6,735 nucleotides of DNA from Pseudomonadota bacterium (lineage in GTDB: Bacteria > Pseudomonadota > Alphaproteobacteria > Reyranellales > Reyranellaceae): contig JAEZHS010000136.1 in the NCBI GenBank assembly GCA_023436825.1, positions 1-6,735 on the forward strand, written 5' to 3'. Both the position numbers and the translations under genes were made by a program. Numbering within the stretch: the first letter of the stretch is position 1; the number at the start of each line of letters is the position of its first letter. The notes below the pieces were generated by a model. That model saw only the letters and a program-made list of their open reading frames with translations, did not search any database and was not told the origin of the DNA. Positions 1-6,237 of the stretch are shown one piece after another.

Positions 1-5
1 GGGCA

Positions 6-782
6 CTATCGCGGCGCAGGCGACGGCGCCGCTGCAGTAGCCGCGCGCCGCGCCCACGCGAAAGCGGCGGCGAACGCGGCGACCGCCAGCGCCACGAGCA
101 GCAGGCCGATTGCTGGCGGCAGCGGCAGCGTGAGGTCGCGCGTGGCGAAGCCCACGGTCGCCATGATGTTGTCCAGCAAAGCCGCCGCCACCAGGCTGCG
201 CGTGACGGCGAACAGCGTCGAGGCGGCGATCCACACGACGGTGACCGTCGCTGCGTTGGCGAACGTGTTCCAGGGCGCGGGATAGGTGAAGTGGAAGAGC
301 CCGAAGAGCAGGCTCGAGGCGACGACGAGCAGCAGGCCGAAGCGCCAGTCGTGACGTCCGCCCGTCAGCGTGCGCAGCGCCACGCCGGTCGCGCCGAGGA
401 ACAGCATGACTTCGGCCGTGCTGGCGATAAGGAGCTGCGCGAAGAGCGTTGCGACGCGCTGCACGCCGCCCGGCTCGGCGATAATGGGACCCAGGGGCTT
501 GGCGGCGAGCGCGGCGCCGATCGCCACGGCGGCAAGAATCGCCAACGCATCGCGCCAGCCGAGCGTGACGCCGAGCGGTCGGGCGGCCGATGGTTCTCTC
601 CGAACGATGCGCCCGAGGGCGAACGCCGGCAGGACGACGCCGATGCCGATGAAGAACACGACCGGATAGAAGCCCGGAATGTGGCCCAGCGTGCCGCCCA
701 GGGCGGTATGGTTGTGGATGGCGTTGGCGGCGAAGGCCAGGGCGAGAATCGCCGGGCCGTTGAGACGCAGCAGGATGTTCAT
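6..782 (-). CDS. CPBP-like (CAAX protease/bacteriocin-processing type) integral membrane protein with degenerate active site
   Basis: This is a complete 258-residue hydrophobic protein with about seven likely membrane segments (roughly residues 8-23, 41-60, 77-95, 111-137, 147-165, 178-207 and 224-245). The order of motifs resembles the CPBP/Abi intramembrane metalloprotease family. Residues 124-130 (EVMLFLG) sit where EExxFRG is expected, so the second Glu is Val and the Arg is Leu. FGLFH at 160-164 is an intact FxxxH motif. The third motif has D204-N205 where family members usually carry a His. Several expected catalytic residues are therefore missing, and the protein may be a non-catalytic relative. 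The ATG at 782-780 is preceded by GAAGGA (minus strand, 796-791) at a good distance. A near-consensus promoter and TetR-type palindromes lie upstream, so the divergent TetR regulator probably controls it. Membrane location is clear; the family assignment is moderate; substrate and role are unknown. Confidence 0.7.
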   Translation of the reverse strand: MNILLRLNGPAILALAFAANAIHNHTALGGTLGHIPGFYPVVFFIGIGVVLPAFALGRIVRREPSAARPLGVTLGWRDALAILAAVAIGAALAAKPLGPIIAEPGGVQRVATLFAQLLIASTAEVMLFLGATGVALRTLTGGRHDWRFGLLLVVASSLLFGLFHFTYPAPWNTFANAATVTVVWIAASTLFAVTRSLVAAALLDNIMATVGFATRDLTLPLPPAIGLLLVALAVAAFAAAFAWARRAATAAAPSPAPR

Positions 783-800
783 GGCTGCAGTCCTTCGATA

Positions 801-813
801 TGTTATCTTAACA
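801..813. repeat. Inverted repeat TGTTA-TCT-TAACA in the divergent intergenic region
   Basis: This perfect 5-bp inverted repeat with a 3-bp spacer lies between the gene starts at 782 and 851. It falls in the expected 5' leader of the CPBP-like gene, downstream of its -10 element. It could be a second regulator site or chance symmetry in AT-rich DNA. Confidence 0.35.
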
Positions 814-815
814 AT

Positions 816-837
816 GTATAAATTATACGACGTATAA
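816..837. promoter_or_regulatory. Candidate TetR operator: overlapping GTATAA/TTATAC palindromes
   Basis: Two perfect palindromes share an arm. GTATAA-A-TTATAC occupies 816-828, and TTATACG-A-CGTATAA occupies 823-837. The second has 7-bp arms around a single base. Together they form three alternating half-sites. They cover the -10 element and part of the spacer of the minus-strand promoter and lie 13 bp before the tetR start. TetR-family regulators usually bind such palindromes between divergent genes and repress both. The symmetry is read directly from the sequence; assigning it to this TetR is inference from position. Confidence 0.6.
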
Positions 838-849
838 CTTAAGGGTCAA
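822..849 (-). promoter_or_regulatory. Sigma-70-type promoter for the CPBP-like gene (TTGACC-N16-TATAAT)
   Basis: On the minus strand, TTGACC (849-844) is followed by a 16-bp spacer and a perfect TATAAT (827-822). Transcription would start near 815, giving a leader of about 33 nt before the ATG at 782. The -35 hexamer almost touches the GTG start of the divergent tetR and overlaps its ribosome binding site. The candidate operator covers the -10 element, as expected for repression. No equally good plus-strand promoter for tetR is visible; the best is TTAACA (808-813) with TATAAC (833-838) at a long 19-bp spacing. Confidence 0.65.
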
Positions 850-850
850 C

Positions 851-1414
851 GTGCCCCGCCCAGCCGATCCCACCCTGCCCGGCCGCATCGTCGAGGCCGC
901 CTATGCGCTATGGCGCAAGGACGGCGAGAGCGCCGTCACCATCCGCGACGTGGCGCGCCGCGCCGGGACGACGACACCCAGCGTCTACGCCCATTTCGCC
1001 GACCGCGCGGCGATCCTGCGCGGTGTCCGCATGCTGGCCCACGACCGTTTCGTGGCGGCGCTGGCGAAGTCCAGAAGCGTGATCGATGCCTGCGGGCGCA
1101 TGCTGGCCTTCGCCGACGAGCATCCGCGCGACTACGAGCTGCTGTTCGGCTACGGCTTCCGCGACCGCGTCGAACCTGCGGCGCAGGCGGCGCAATTCGC
1201 GATCTTCGAAGGCTACATCCGCCAGGCCGGCGTGCCGGACCGAGACGTGCGACCGACGGCGCTTGCCATCCGCAATCTGGTCCATGGAACTGCGATGTTC
1301 CGGCTGGCGCAGGACAAGCCCGGCCCTTGGTGGCCGGAATCGCGCGCGGCTTGTCTCGAGGCCTGCGCGGCCTTGCTCGAGCTCAGGTCACGTCGCCGGG
1401 CAGCGCCGCGGTGA
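851..1414 (+). CDS. TetR/AcrR-family transcriptional regulator with WHG-type C-terminal domain
   Basis: This 187-residue protein has the normal length and layout of a TetR-family repressor. The N-terminal helix-turn-helix spans about residues 10-56. It includes TIRDVARRAG and TTPSVYAHFADRAAIL, where the SVYAHF segment is the usual recognition-helix signature. The rest is a helical ligand-binding and dimerisation domain. The HPRDYELLFG stretch near residue 95 resembles the WHG (TetR_C_33) type of C-terminal domain. The start is GTG, preceded by AAGGG at 841-845 with a 5-nt gap. It is transcribed divergently from the CPBP-like gene, and the palindromes between them are its most likely operator, implying autoregulation. 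Its last 32 bp overlap the convergent marR gene. The inducing ligand cannot be read from the sequence. Confidence 0.9.
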   Translation: MPRPADPTLPGRIVEAAYALWRKDGESAVTIRDVARRAGTTTPSVYAHFADRAAILRGVRMLAHDRFVAALAKSRSVIDACGRMLAFADEHPRDYELLFGYGFRDRVEPAAQAAQFAIFEGYIRQAGVPDRDVRPTALAIRNLVHGTAMFRLAQDKPGPWWPESRAACLEACAALLELRSRRRAAPR

Positions 1415-1829
1415 AGCGGCCGAGCAGGCTGGCCAGGGTCGCGATCTCCTTCTCGGTCCAGCGATCGCGGAAGAGGGCCTCGGTCTGGCGGTCGAGCGTG
1501 ACGCGTGCATCGGCGACCCGCTGGCGGCCGGCCTTGGTGAGCACGACATAGCCCACCCGGGCATCGCGCGGATCGGCCTCGCGCTTGACGAAACCGAGCT
1601 TCTCCAATGGCAGGGCGAGCCGGGTGACGGTCGACTGGCTGACATTCAGCCGGCCGGCGAGGTCGACGCGGCGCAAACGGTTGGCCGGCGCCTGGTCGAG
1701 CTGCATCAGGAACATGAGCTCGCGCAGCGCCAGGCCATGGACCGCGCCGAGGCCAGGGTCGACCCGCGACTCGACGAAGGACTGCGCGCGCAGCAGCCGC
1801 AGGATGGCGGCGAGAGAGGTATCGGACAT
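1383..1829 (-). CDS. MarR-family transcriptional regulator
   Basis: From the ATG at 1829 this is a 148-residue winged-helix regulator, the usual MarR length. The DNA-binding domain spans about residues 50-100, with VDLAGRLNVSQSTVTRLALPLEKLG as the helix-turn-helix. It continues into the wing DPRDARVGYVVLTKAGR, which matches the family signature DxRxxRxxxLTxxGR. MarR proteins are dimeric repressors released by small, often aromatic, ligands. The start is ambiguous. The ATG at 1829 gives the natural MSDTSL start but has no clear ribosome binding site. An in-frame TTG at 1847 would add six residues and has GGAAG (1856-1852) only 4 nt upstream. The gene lies just downstream of the epoxide hydrolase on the same strand, so it may be the last gene of that unit and control it. 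It converges on and overlaps tetR by 32 bp. Confidence 0.88.
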   Translation of the reverse strand: MSDTSLAAILRLLRAQSFVESRVDPGLGAVHGLALRELMFLMQLDQAPANRLRRVDLAGRLNVSQSTVTRLALPLEKLGFVKREADPRDARVGYVVLTKAGRQRVADARVTLDRQTEALFRDRWTEKEIATLASLLGRFTAALPGDVT

Positions 1830-1849
1830 GCAATGGATGTAGTGCAATC

Positions 1850-1867
1850 TACTTCCGTACGCAAGTA
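1850..1867. promoter_or_regulatory. Candidate MarR operator (18-bp imperfect palindrome)
   Basis: TACTT-c-CGTACG-c-AAGTA is an 18-bp palindrome with one mismatched pair. It is immediately upstream of the possible TTG start of marR and downstream of the hydrolase stop codon. A further AAGTAT half-site recurs at 1863-1868 and 1874-1879, 11 bp apart, so the same face of the helix is presented. A second short inverted repeat, GTAG-N6-CTAC, lies at 1839-1852. MarR dimers bind sites of about this size near their own genes. Binding by this MarR is inference. A -10-like TATACT on the minus strand (1870-1865) overlaps the palindrome but has no good -35 partner. Confidence 0.45.
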
Positions 1868-1878
1868 TATTAGAAGTA

Positions 1879-3129
1879 TCAATCGTTCGCCGCCCCGAAG
1901 CGCAGAGGCCGGAAGAAGGCGCGGATATCGTGGACCAGCAGGTCGGGTTCCTCGAGGGCGGCGAAGTGCCCGCCCTTGGGCATCACGGTGTGGCGGCGCA
2001 GGTTGAAGCCGCGCTCGATGAATTCCTTGGGTGGCGGCGGGGCGAGGTCGGCGGGGAAGGCGGCGAACCCGGTCGGTGTCTCGACCCGCTGGCCCTCGGG
2101 CAGGCCGCGATTGTGCTGCTGGGTGACGCCGCGATAGAGCCACGTCGCCGTGCCGGCAGTGCCGGTCAGCCAATAGACCATGATGTTGTCGAGCAGCAGG
2201 TCCATGGAGAAGCGTTTCAGTGGATCGCCATCGCAGTCGCTCCAGGCGCAAAACTTCTCGACGATCCAGGCGGCAAGGCCGACGGGAGAATCGGTGAGCG
2301 CCACGCCGAGAGTCTGCGGCCGCGTGGCCTGGATGCGCTGGTAGGCGGTCTTCTCGTCGCGCTCGCCCTGGACCTTGGCGAGCCACCCCCTTTCGTTCGC
2401 GCTGAGCTCGGCCTTGCTGAGATCGATGCCGGGCCTGAGCCCCATCATGTTGAGGTGCAGGCCGACCACGCCCGACTTCCAGTCGTCCTTCTCGTCTTTC
2501 AGGGGGTAGTCGAAGGCGGCCCACGACGACACGACGGCGCCCCAGTCGCCGCCCTGCACGCCGTAGGGGCGGCGATAGTTGAGCTTGTCGTGCACCAGCC
2601 TGTGCCACAGGCCGGCGATCGCGCGTGGACCGATCGGCCCCGTGCCGCCGTCCTCACGGATCGGCGGACCGGAGAAGCCGTAGCCCGGCAGGGACGGCAC
2701 GATGACGTCGAAAGCGTCGAGCGGATCGCCGCCATGCTGCTCGGGATGGGCGAGCGCATCGATGATGTGCAGGAATTCGACGATCGAGCCCGGCCAGCCA
2801 TGGGTGACGACCAGAGGCATCGGTCTTGGCGCGCCTTCGACCTCGGTGCCGGGCTCGCGGATGAAATGCAGGCGCTGCGGGCCGATATCGACGAGGTAGT
2901 TGGGCCAGCGGTTGATCGCCTCCTGGCAGCGATTCCAGTCGTAGCCGTGGCGCCAGTGGTCGACCAGCTCGGCCAGGAAGTCAGGATCGGTACCGGACGC
3001 CCACGAGCCGTTGTCGGCGATGGCGATCGGAGCGCGCCATCGGCGCAGGCGCTCATCGAGATCGATCAGCGCGCGTTCGGGGATGTCGACCTTGAAGGGC
3101 TCGGGTGTGTCGTAACGGGTGTCGGCCAT
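1879..3129 (-). CDS. Epoxide hydrolase, microsomal-type (EHN family alpha/beta hydrolase)
   Basis: This 416-residue enzyme should hydrolyse epoxides to vicinal diols. It has the EHN N-terminal region (about residues 8-115) followed by an alpha/beta-hydrolase fold with a cap. HGWPGS at 110-115 forms the oxyanion hole. D195 in GGDWG is the nucleophile. Y263 (AYQRIQATRP) and Y332 (WLYRG) match the two ring-opening tyrosines of mammalian mEH. H388 in GGHFAALEEP is the catalytic base. The charge-relay acid position (TGFAAFPAD) holds D361, where mammalian mEH has Glu. The membrane anchor of mEH is absent, so the protein is probably cytosolic. It starts with MADTRY at ATG 3129 and has only a weak ribosome binding site. 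It lies 89 bp after the phosphatase gene and just before marR, which may control it. The family is certain; the natural substrate (terpene, fatty-acid or xenobiotic epoxide) is unknown. Confidence 0.93.
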   Translation of the reverse strand: MADTRYDTPEPFKVDIPERALIDLDERLRRWRAPIAIADNGSWASGTDPDFLAELVDHWRHGYDWNRCQEAINRWPNYLVDIGPQRLHFIREPGTEVEGAPRPMPLVVTHGWPGSIVEFLHIIDALAHPEQHGGDPLDAFDVIVPSLPGYGFSGPPIREDGGTGPIGPRAIAGLWHRLVHDKLNYRRPYGVQGGDWGAVVSSWAAFDYPLKDEKDDWKSGVVGLHLNMMGLRPGIDLSKAELSANERGWLAKVQGERDEKTAYQRIQATRPQTLGVALTDSPVGLAAWIVEKFCAWSDCDGDPLKRFSMDLLLDNIMVYWLTGTAGTATWLYRGVTQQHNRGLPEGQRVETPTGFAAFPADLAPPPPKEFIERGFNLRRHTVMPKGGHFAALEEPDLLVHDIRAFFRPLRFGAAND

Positions 3130-3130
3130 G

Positions 3131-3197
3131 GCTCATGATAACGGACCGCGGCCCTTCACGCTCTTCCGGACCGCGCGCGCCCTCGCGCGCTCATGAT
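3131..3197. repeat. Intergenic nested direct repeats and GC-rich hairpin between phosphatase and hydrolase genes
   Basis: The 89-bp gap contains two nested 9-bp direct repeats. GCTCATGAT occurs at 3131-3139 and 3189-3197, enclosing CGGACCGCG at 3142-3150 and 3167-3175. A perfect 7-bp hairpin, GCGCGCG-CCCT-CGCGCGC, occupies 3173-3190. No T-run follows the hairpin on the minus strand, so it is not a textbook intrinsic terminator. It could still pause transcription or protect an mRNA end between the two genes. No good promoter for the hydrolase is visible here. Confidence 0.5.
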
Positions 3198-3218
3198 CTG
3201 AGCGCGGAAGACTATGAG

Positions 3219-3974
3219 TCACCCTTCCAGCAAATCCGCCCTCAGCCGCTCGCGCGCAGCGGCATCGAGGCCGAGCGCCTTCTCGGCGAAGATCTCCGGG
3301 CCGCCGAAATCCTTGCGCACCACGTCGAAGGCCGCCTCGAGGTAAGGCGTGCGCGCCTCGACGATGGCGGCGCGGGTGTCGATGTCGAGCTCCGGATAGC
3401 GGCCGATATGGCCAGTCCACAGCTCGTTGGTGCGCAGGTAGTCGTCCAGCACCGTGTCCCACGGCACGCCCAGCAGGGTGAGCAGCAAGGCCGAGGCGAA
3501 GCCGGTGCGGTCCTTGCCGGCGGTGCAATGGAACACCAGCGGCCGGTGCGTGCCGTCGCTCAAGGTGGCGAACAGGGTACGAAAGCCCGACGCGCAGCGC
3601 CGCGGATAGTCGCGATAGTGGTCGGTCAGGAACTGCATCATGAGATACGGCGTGGCCGAGCCGTCGGCGACGGCGTCGCGGATCTTGTCGCCGAGCTGGG
3701 GCTCGATATGGGCGCCGACGACACGGCAGTCGACGCCGTCGATCAGGTGCGGCGTCTCGGCCGCCTCGCTGACGCCCCGCAGGTCGACGATGGTGCGTAC
3801 GCCAAGGCCGACCAGCGCAACACGGTCCTCCCCGGTCAGGCCGCCGAGATGGGCGGAGCGGAAGACCGCACGGCGGCGGACGGTGCGACCATCCACGGTG
3901 CGGTAGCCGCCGAGATCGCGGAAATTGGAGCCGCCCTTCAGCGGCACGACATGGGGCAGGGTGTCATCGAACAT
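3219..3974 (-). CDS. Tyrosine-protein phosphatase (Y_phosphatase3 family)
   Basis: This 251-residue protein belongs to the bacterial tyrosine/dual-specificity phosphatase family typified by Mycobacterium PtpB and Listeria LipA. The N-terminal NFRDLGGY motif (residues 17-24) is characteristic of the family. The DLR motif (64-66) follows. The P-loop HCTAGKDRTG holds the CX5R signature with nucleophile C150 and phosphate-binding R156. The Lys-Asp pair inside the loop is typical of this family, whose members can also act on phosphoserine or phosphoinositides. There is no signal peptide or membrane segment, so it should be cytosolic. The start at ATG 3974 gives a normal N-terminus but lacks a clear ribosome binding site, which suggests coupling to the receptor gene that ends 48 bp upstream. 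The catalytic class is secure; the physiological substrate is unknown. Confidence 0.92.
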   Translation of the reverse strand: MFDDTLPHVVPLKGGSNFRDLGGYRTVDGRTVRRRAVFRSAHLGGLTGEDRVALVGLGVRTIVDLRGVSEAAETPHLIDGVDCRVVGAHIEPQLGDKIRDAVADGSATPYLMMQFLTDHYRDYPRRCASGFRTLFATLSDGTHRPLVFHCTAGKDRTGFASALLLTLLGVPWDTVLDDYLRTNELWTGHIGRYPELDIDTRAAIVEARTPYLEAAFDVVRKDFGGPEIFAEKALGLDAAARERLRADLLEG

Positions 3975-4022
3975 GCCGGGGGTTTATCACGTCCGGCAGG
4001 CTCAGATCATGTCATTCTCGGG

Positions 4023-6173
4023 TCAGAATTTTTGCGACAGCGTCACGAAAAACGCGCGCCGCATGCCGAACTGAGGTGCACCCACGCCCACGCCCGTTCC
4101 TGTCCTGAGCTGATACTGGCCGTCGGTGACGTTGACGGCGTCGAAACGCACATTGGTGCCCTTGCTGCCGTTGATCGGCAGCCGCTGCGTCACCGACAGG
4201 TTGAGCGTGGCATAGGCCGGCAGTGCGGCGTCGTTCGGCGTCACGATCGTCTGGCGCAGGCCGTTGCCGTAGAGGACGTCGGCCGAGACCCGGGTTGCAT
4301 AGTCGCTGTCCATATTGAAGACGTAGGCGGCACCGGCCGAGCCCGTCCAGCTCTGGTTGTGGTCGGCGAAGATCCAGTTGTTTGCGATGAAGTCGAGCTC
4401 TGCCTGCTCAAAGTTGAACTGCGAGGAGGTGATGTTGATCGAGTTGACCTGCGACCAGGCAAGGTTGGCGTAGAGCGACCACGGGCCCTTGTCGTAGTTG
4501 GCGAACAGCTCGAAGCCGCGCACCTGGGCGTTCGAGTAGTTGAAGGCGGTCTGGAAGATCGGCGCACCGAACTGGCCCTTGTCGATGTAGTTCTCAGCCC
4601 ACTTGTAGAAGCCGCTGAAGCCGACGGTCAGGCCGTCGACAGGCTTCACCGTCAGGCCGACGTCGATGTAGTCGGAGCGTTCGGCGCGAGGAGCATCGTT
4701 GGTCAAGACCTCGGGGGCGACAACCGTGCCGGCGCGCGCCGCGAGCGAGGCGACAGAGACCTGGTTCAACGGGACAGGAACGAAGTAGCGGGAGTATCCG
4801 GCGCGCAGGCTGATTTCCGGCGTGGGCTCCCAGACGACGTTGACGCGCGGGCTGAACTGGTACTCGTTGCGGGGGCTGGTGATGGCATCGAAGCGCAAGC
4901 CGCCATTCACGGTCAGCGTCGGCAGCACCTTCCACTCATCCTGCAGGTAGACGCTGTAGGTCCAGCCGGTGAGATCGGCGCTGTCGGTGAGGCCGACCGT
5001 TGTGTCGCCCGGAATGAAGGGCGCGTCCGGATCGGACGGATCGGGAACCAGCGGAAGGGTGTTGGCCTGCGCAAAGCTCGTGACGCGCTCGCGCTGGACG
5101 AGGAAGCCGCTGCGCAGCGTGTGCTTGGGCGCGACCTTCCAGCTCGTATCGCCTTGCACGCCGGCGGCGAAGCTGGTGCGCTGCGCCCAGGGCGCGATGC
5201 CGTTGTACAGGAGGTCGCCGATCGCGTCGGGCTGGTAGTTGAGCTGCGAGTAGCGGGCGAAGCCCGAGAGCTGCATGTTGAAGTCCTGGTAGGTCTTCTG
5301 CAGCGAGGCGAGGCCGAAGTAGGTGCTCTCCCACTGGCGCTGGTCGAGGATCGAGCTGTCCCAGGTCGAGTTGCCGAACACCGTGAAGTTGGGAACCTGG
5401 TTGATGTTGTTGGGAATCTGGTAGCGCGCGTTGACGCCGCCGCCGATGAAGCTGACCCGCGTGTTCTCGTCGACGATGCCCGTGACCTTGCCGAGCGCAT
5501 ACCACTGGGAGGTCTGGTCGTGGATCGGCGTCCACGCCGAGAACGGGTTCTCGATGCCGATGTTGTTGCTGAGGTACTGGCCGGCGGCGTAGTAGTCGAT
5601 GTTGCCGCTGCGGCCGCCATACTCTCCCGACGGCTGCACCCAGTTGTAGGAGCCGCCCATGAACGAAAGGTCGGCGCCGGGGTTGGTCGTGCCCGATTTG
5701 ACGCCGATGTCGACAACGCCGGCGGTGCGCAGGCCGTATTGGGCCGGCAGGGCGCCGGTGAGCAGCGAGAGGGAATTGGCGAACCGGGGCGACAGGACCT
5801 GGCTGAACAGGGCGAGCCCCTCCGGCAGCTGAACGCCGTCGAGCCGGTACTGCAGGCTGCCGTGGTCGCCGCGCACATGGATCTGGCCGAAGCCGTCCTG
5901 CACTACGCCCGGCGCGCGCAGCAGCACCTGGTTCAACGGCGCGTCCTGGCCCTGCGGTGTGTTCTGGATGGCGGTGCGGCTGAAGTCGTACTTGGTGGCG
6001 CCGAGACTGGGCAGGATGGCGCTGCGCTCCTCGTCCATCTTGGTTGCCGTCACGGTGATGCCGGGCAGCGATTGCGTCGTCGGCGGCTCCGGTGCGGGTT
6101 CCGTCTGCGCCGAGGCCGAGGCCACACCGACGAACAGGCCGCAAACCGACGACCAACCAAATACGCGCCGCAT
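4023..6173 (-). CDS. TonB-dependent outer-membrane receptor (possible zinc or zinc-complex receptor)
   Basis: This 716-residue protein has a signal peptide (MRR, then a hydrophobic core, with likely cleavage after ASASA at residue 22). A TonB box, ITVTA at 39-43, follows. The plug domain (about 50-160) includes LNQVLLRAPGVVQDGFGQIHVRGDH and YRLDGVQLPEG. The remainder is a 22-strand-type beta-barrel rich in aromatic alternation. It ends in the terminal Phe (TLSQKF) expected for outer-membrane insertion by the BAM machinery. The protein imports a scarce ligand across the outer membrane using TonB-ExbBD energy. The ligand cannot be read from the protein; no His-rich loop is visible. The promoter carries a palindrome matching the Zur-box core, so zinc is the best inference. 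The ATG at 6173 is preceded by GGGGAG (6186-6181) with a 7-nt gap. The phosphatase gene follows 48 bp downstream with no convincing terminator between them. Confidence 0.93.
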   Translation of the reverse strand: MRRVFGWSSVCGLFVGVASASAQTEPAPEPPTTQSLPGITVTATKMDEERSAILPSLGATKYDFSRTAIQNTPQGQDAPLNQVLLRAPGVVQDGFGQIHVRGDHGSLQYRLDGVQLPEGLALFSQVLSPRFANSLSLLTGALPAQYGLRTAGVVDIGVKSGTTNPGADLSFMGGSYNWVQPSGEYGGRSGNIDYYAAGQYLSNNIGIENPFSAWTPIHDQTSQWYALGKVTGIVDENTRVSFIGGGVNARYQIPNNINQVPNFTVFGNSTWDSSILDQRQWESTYFGLASLQKTYQDFNMQLSGFARYSQLNYQPDAIGDLLYNGIAPWAQRTSFAAGVQGDTSWKVAPKHTLRSGFLVQRERVTSFAQANTLPLVPDPSDPDAPFIPGDTTVGLTDSADLTGWTYSVYLQDEWKVLPTLTVNGGLRFDAITSPRNEYQFSPRVNVVWEPTPEISLRAGYSRYFVPVPLNQVSVASLAARAGTVVAPEVLTNDAPRAERSDYIDVGLTVKPVDGLTVGFSGFYKWAENYIDKGQFGAPIFQTAFNYSNAQVRGFELFANYDKGPWSLYANLAWSQVNSINITSSQFNFEQAELDFIANNWIFADHNQSWTGSAGAAYVFNMDSDYATRVSADVLYGNGLRQTIVTPNDAALPAYATLNLSVTQRLPINGSKGTNVRFDAVNVTDGQYQLRTGTGVGVGAPQFGMRRAFFVTLSQKF

Positions 6174-6208
6174 CGCTCGTCTCCCCGTTCGATGTTCCGA
6201 TGAGGTAT

Positions 6209-6224
6209 CGTTATATTATAACAT
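6209..6224. promoter_or_regulatory. Zur-box-like palindrome over the receptor promoter
   Basis: GTTATA-T-TATAAC (6210-6222) is a perfect 13-bp palindrome. On the minus strand the wider site reads ATGTTATAATATAAC, which fits the GTTAT-N3-ATAAC core of the proteobacterial Zur zinc-repressor box as I recall it. The left outer flank matches (AATG); the right flank (GAT rather than ATT) does not. It overlaps the -10 element, the classic position for repression. The palindrome is seen directly; the regulator is inferred from the consensus. Confidence 0.55.
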
Positions 6225-6237
6225 TAAATGTGGTCAA
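6210..6237 (-). promoter_or_regulatory. Sigma-70-type promoter for the TonB-dependent receptor (TTGACC-N16-TATAAC)
   Basis: On the minus strand, TTGACC (6237-6232) and TATAAC (6215-6210) are separated by 16 bp. Transcription would begin near 6203, giving a leader of about 30 nt before the ATG at 6173. That is too short for a riboswitch, so control should be by a repressor at the promoter. The arrangement mirrors the promoter at 849-822. Confidence 0.6.

Noticed and set aside
801..813. TGTTA-TCT-TAACA as a second Zur box
   Set aside because: The half-sites are GTTA-N3-TAAC, so the symmetric core is 11 bp rather than the 13 bp of GTTAT-N3-ATAAC. The outer bases do not fit either.
1930..3138. 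402-codon plus-strand open frame
   Set aside because: It is antisense to the epoxide hydrolase, whose catalytic motifs are all intact on the minus strand.
4014..4033. ATTCT-N6-AGAAT hairpin followed by T5 at the receptor 3' end, as a terminator
   Set aside because: The T-run follows on the plus strand, opposite to the receptor gene, and the 5-bp stem is AT-rich and weak.
3105..6203. 1032-codon plus-strand open frame
   Set aside because: It is antisense to the phosphatase and receptor genes. The translation is Val/Glu/Arg/Ala-rich low-complexity sequence with no recognisable domain, as expected opposite high-GC genes.
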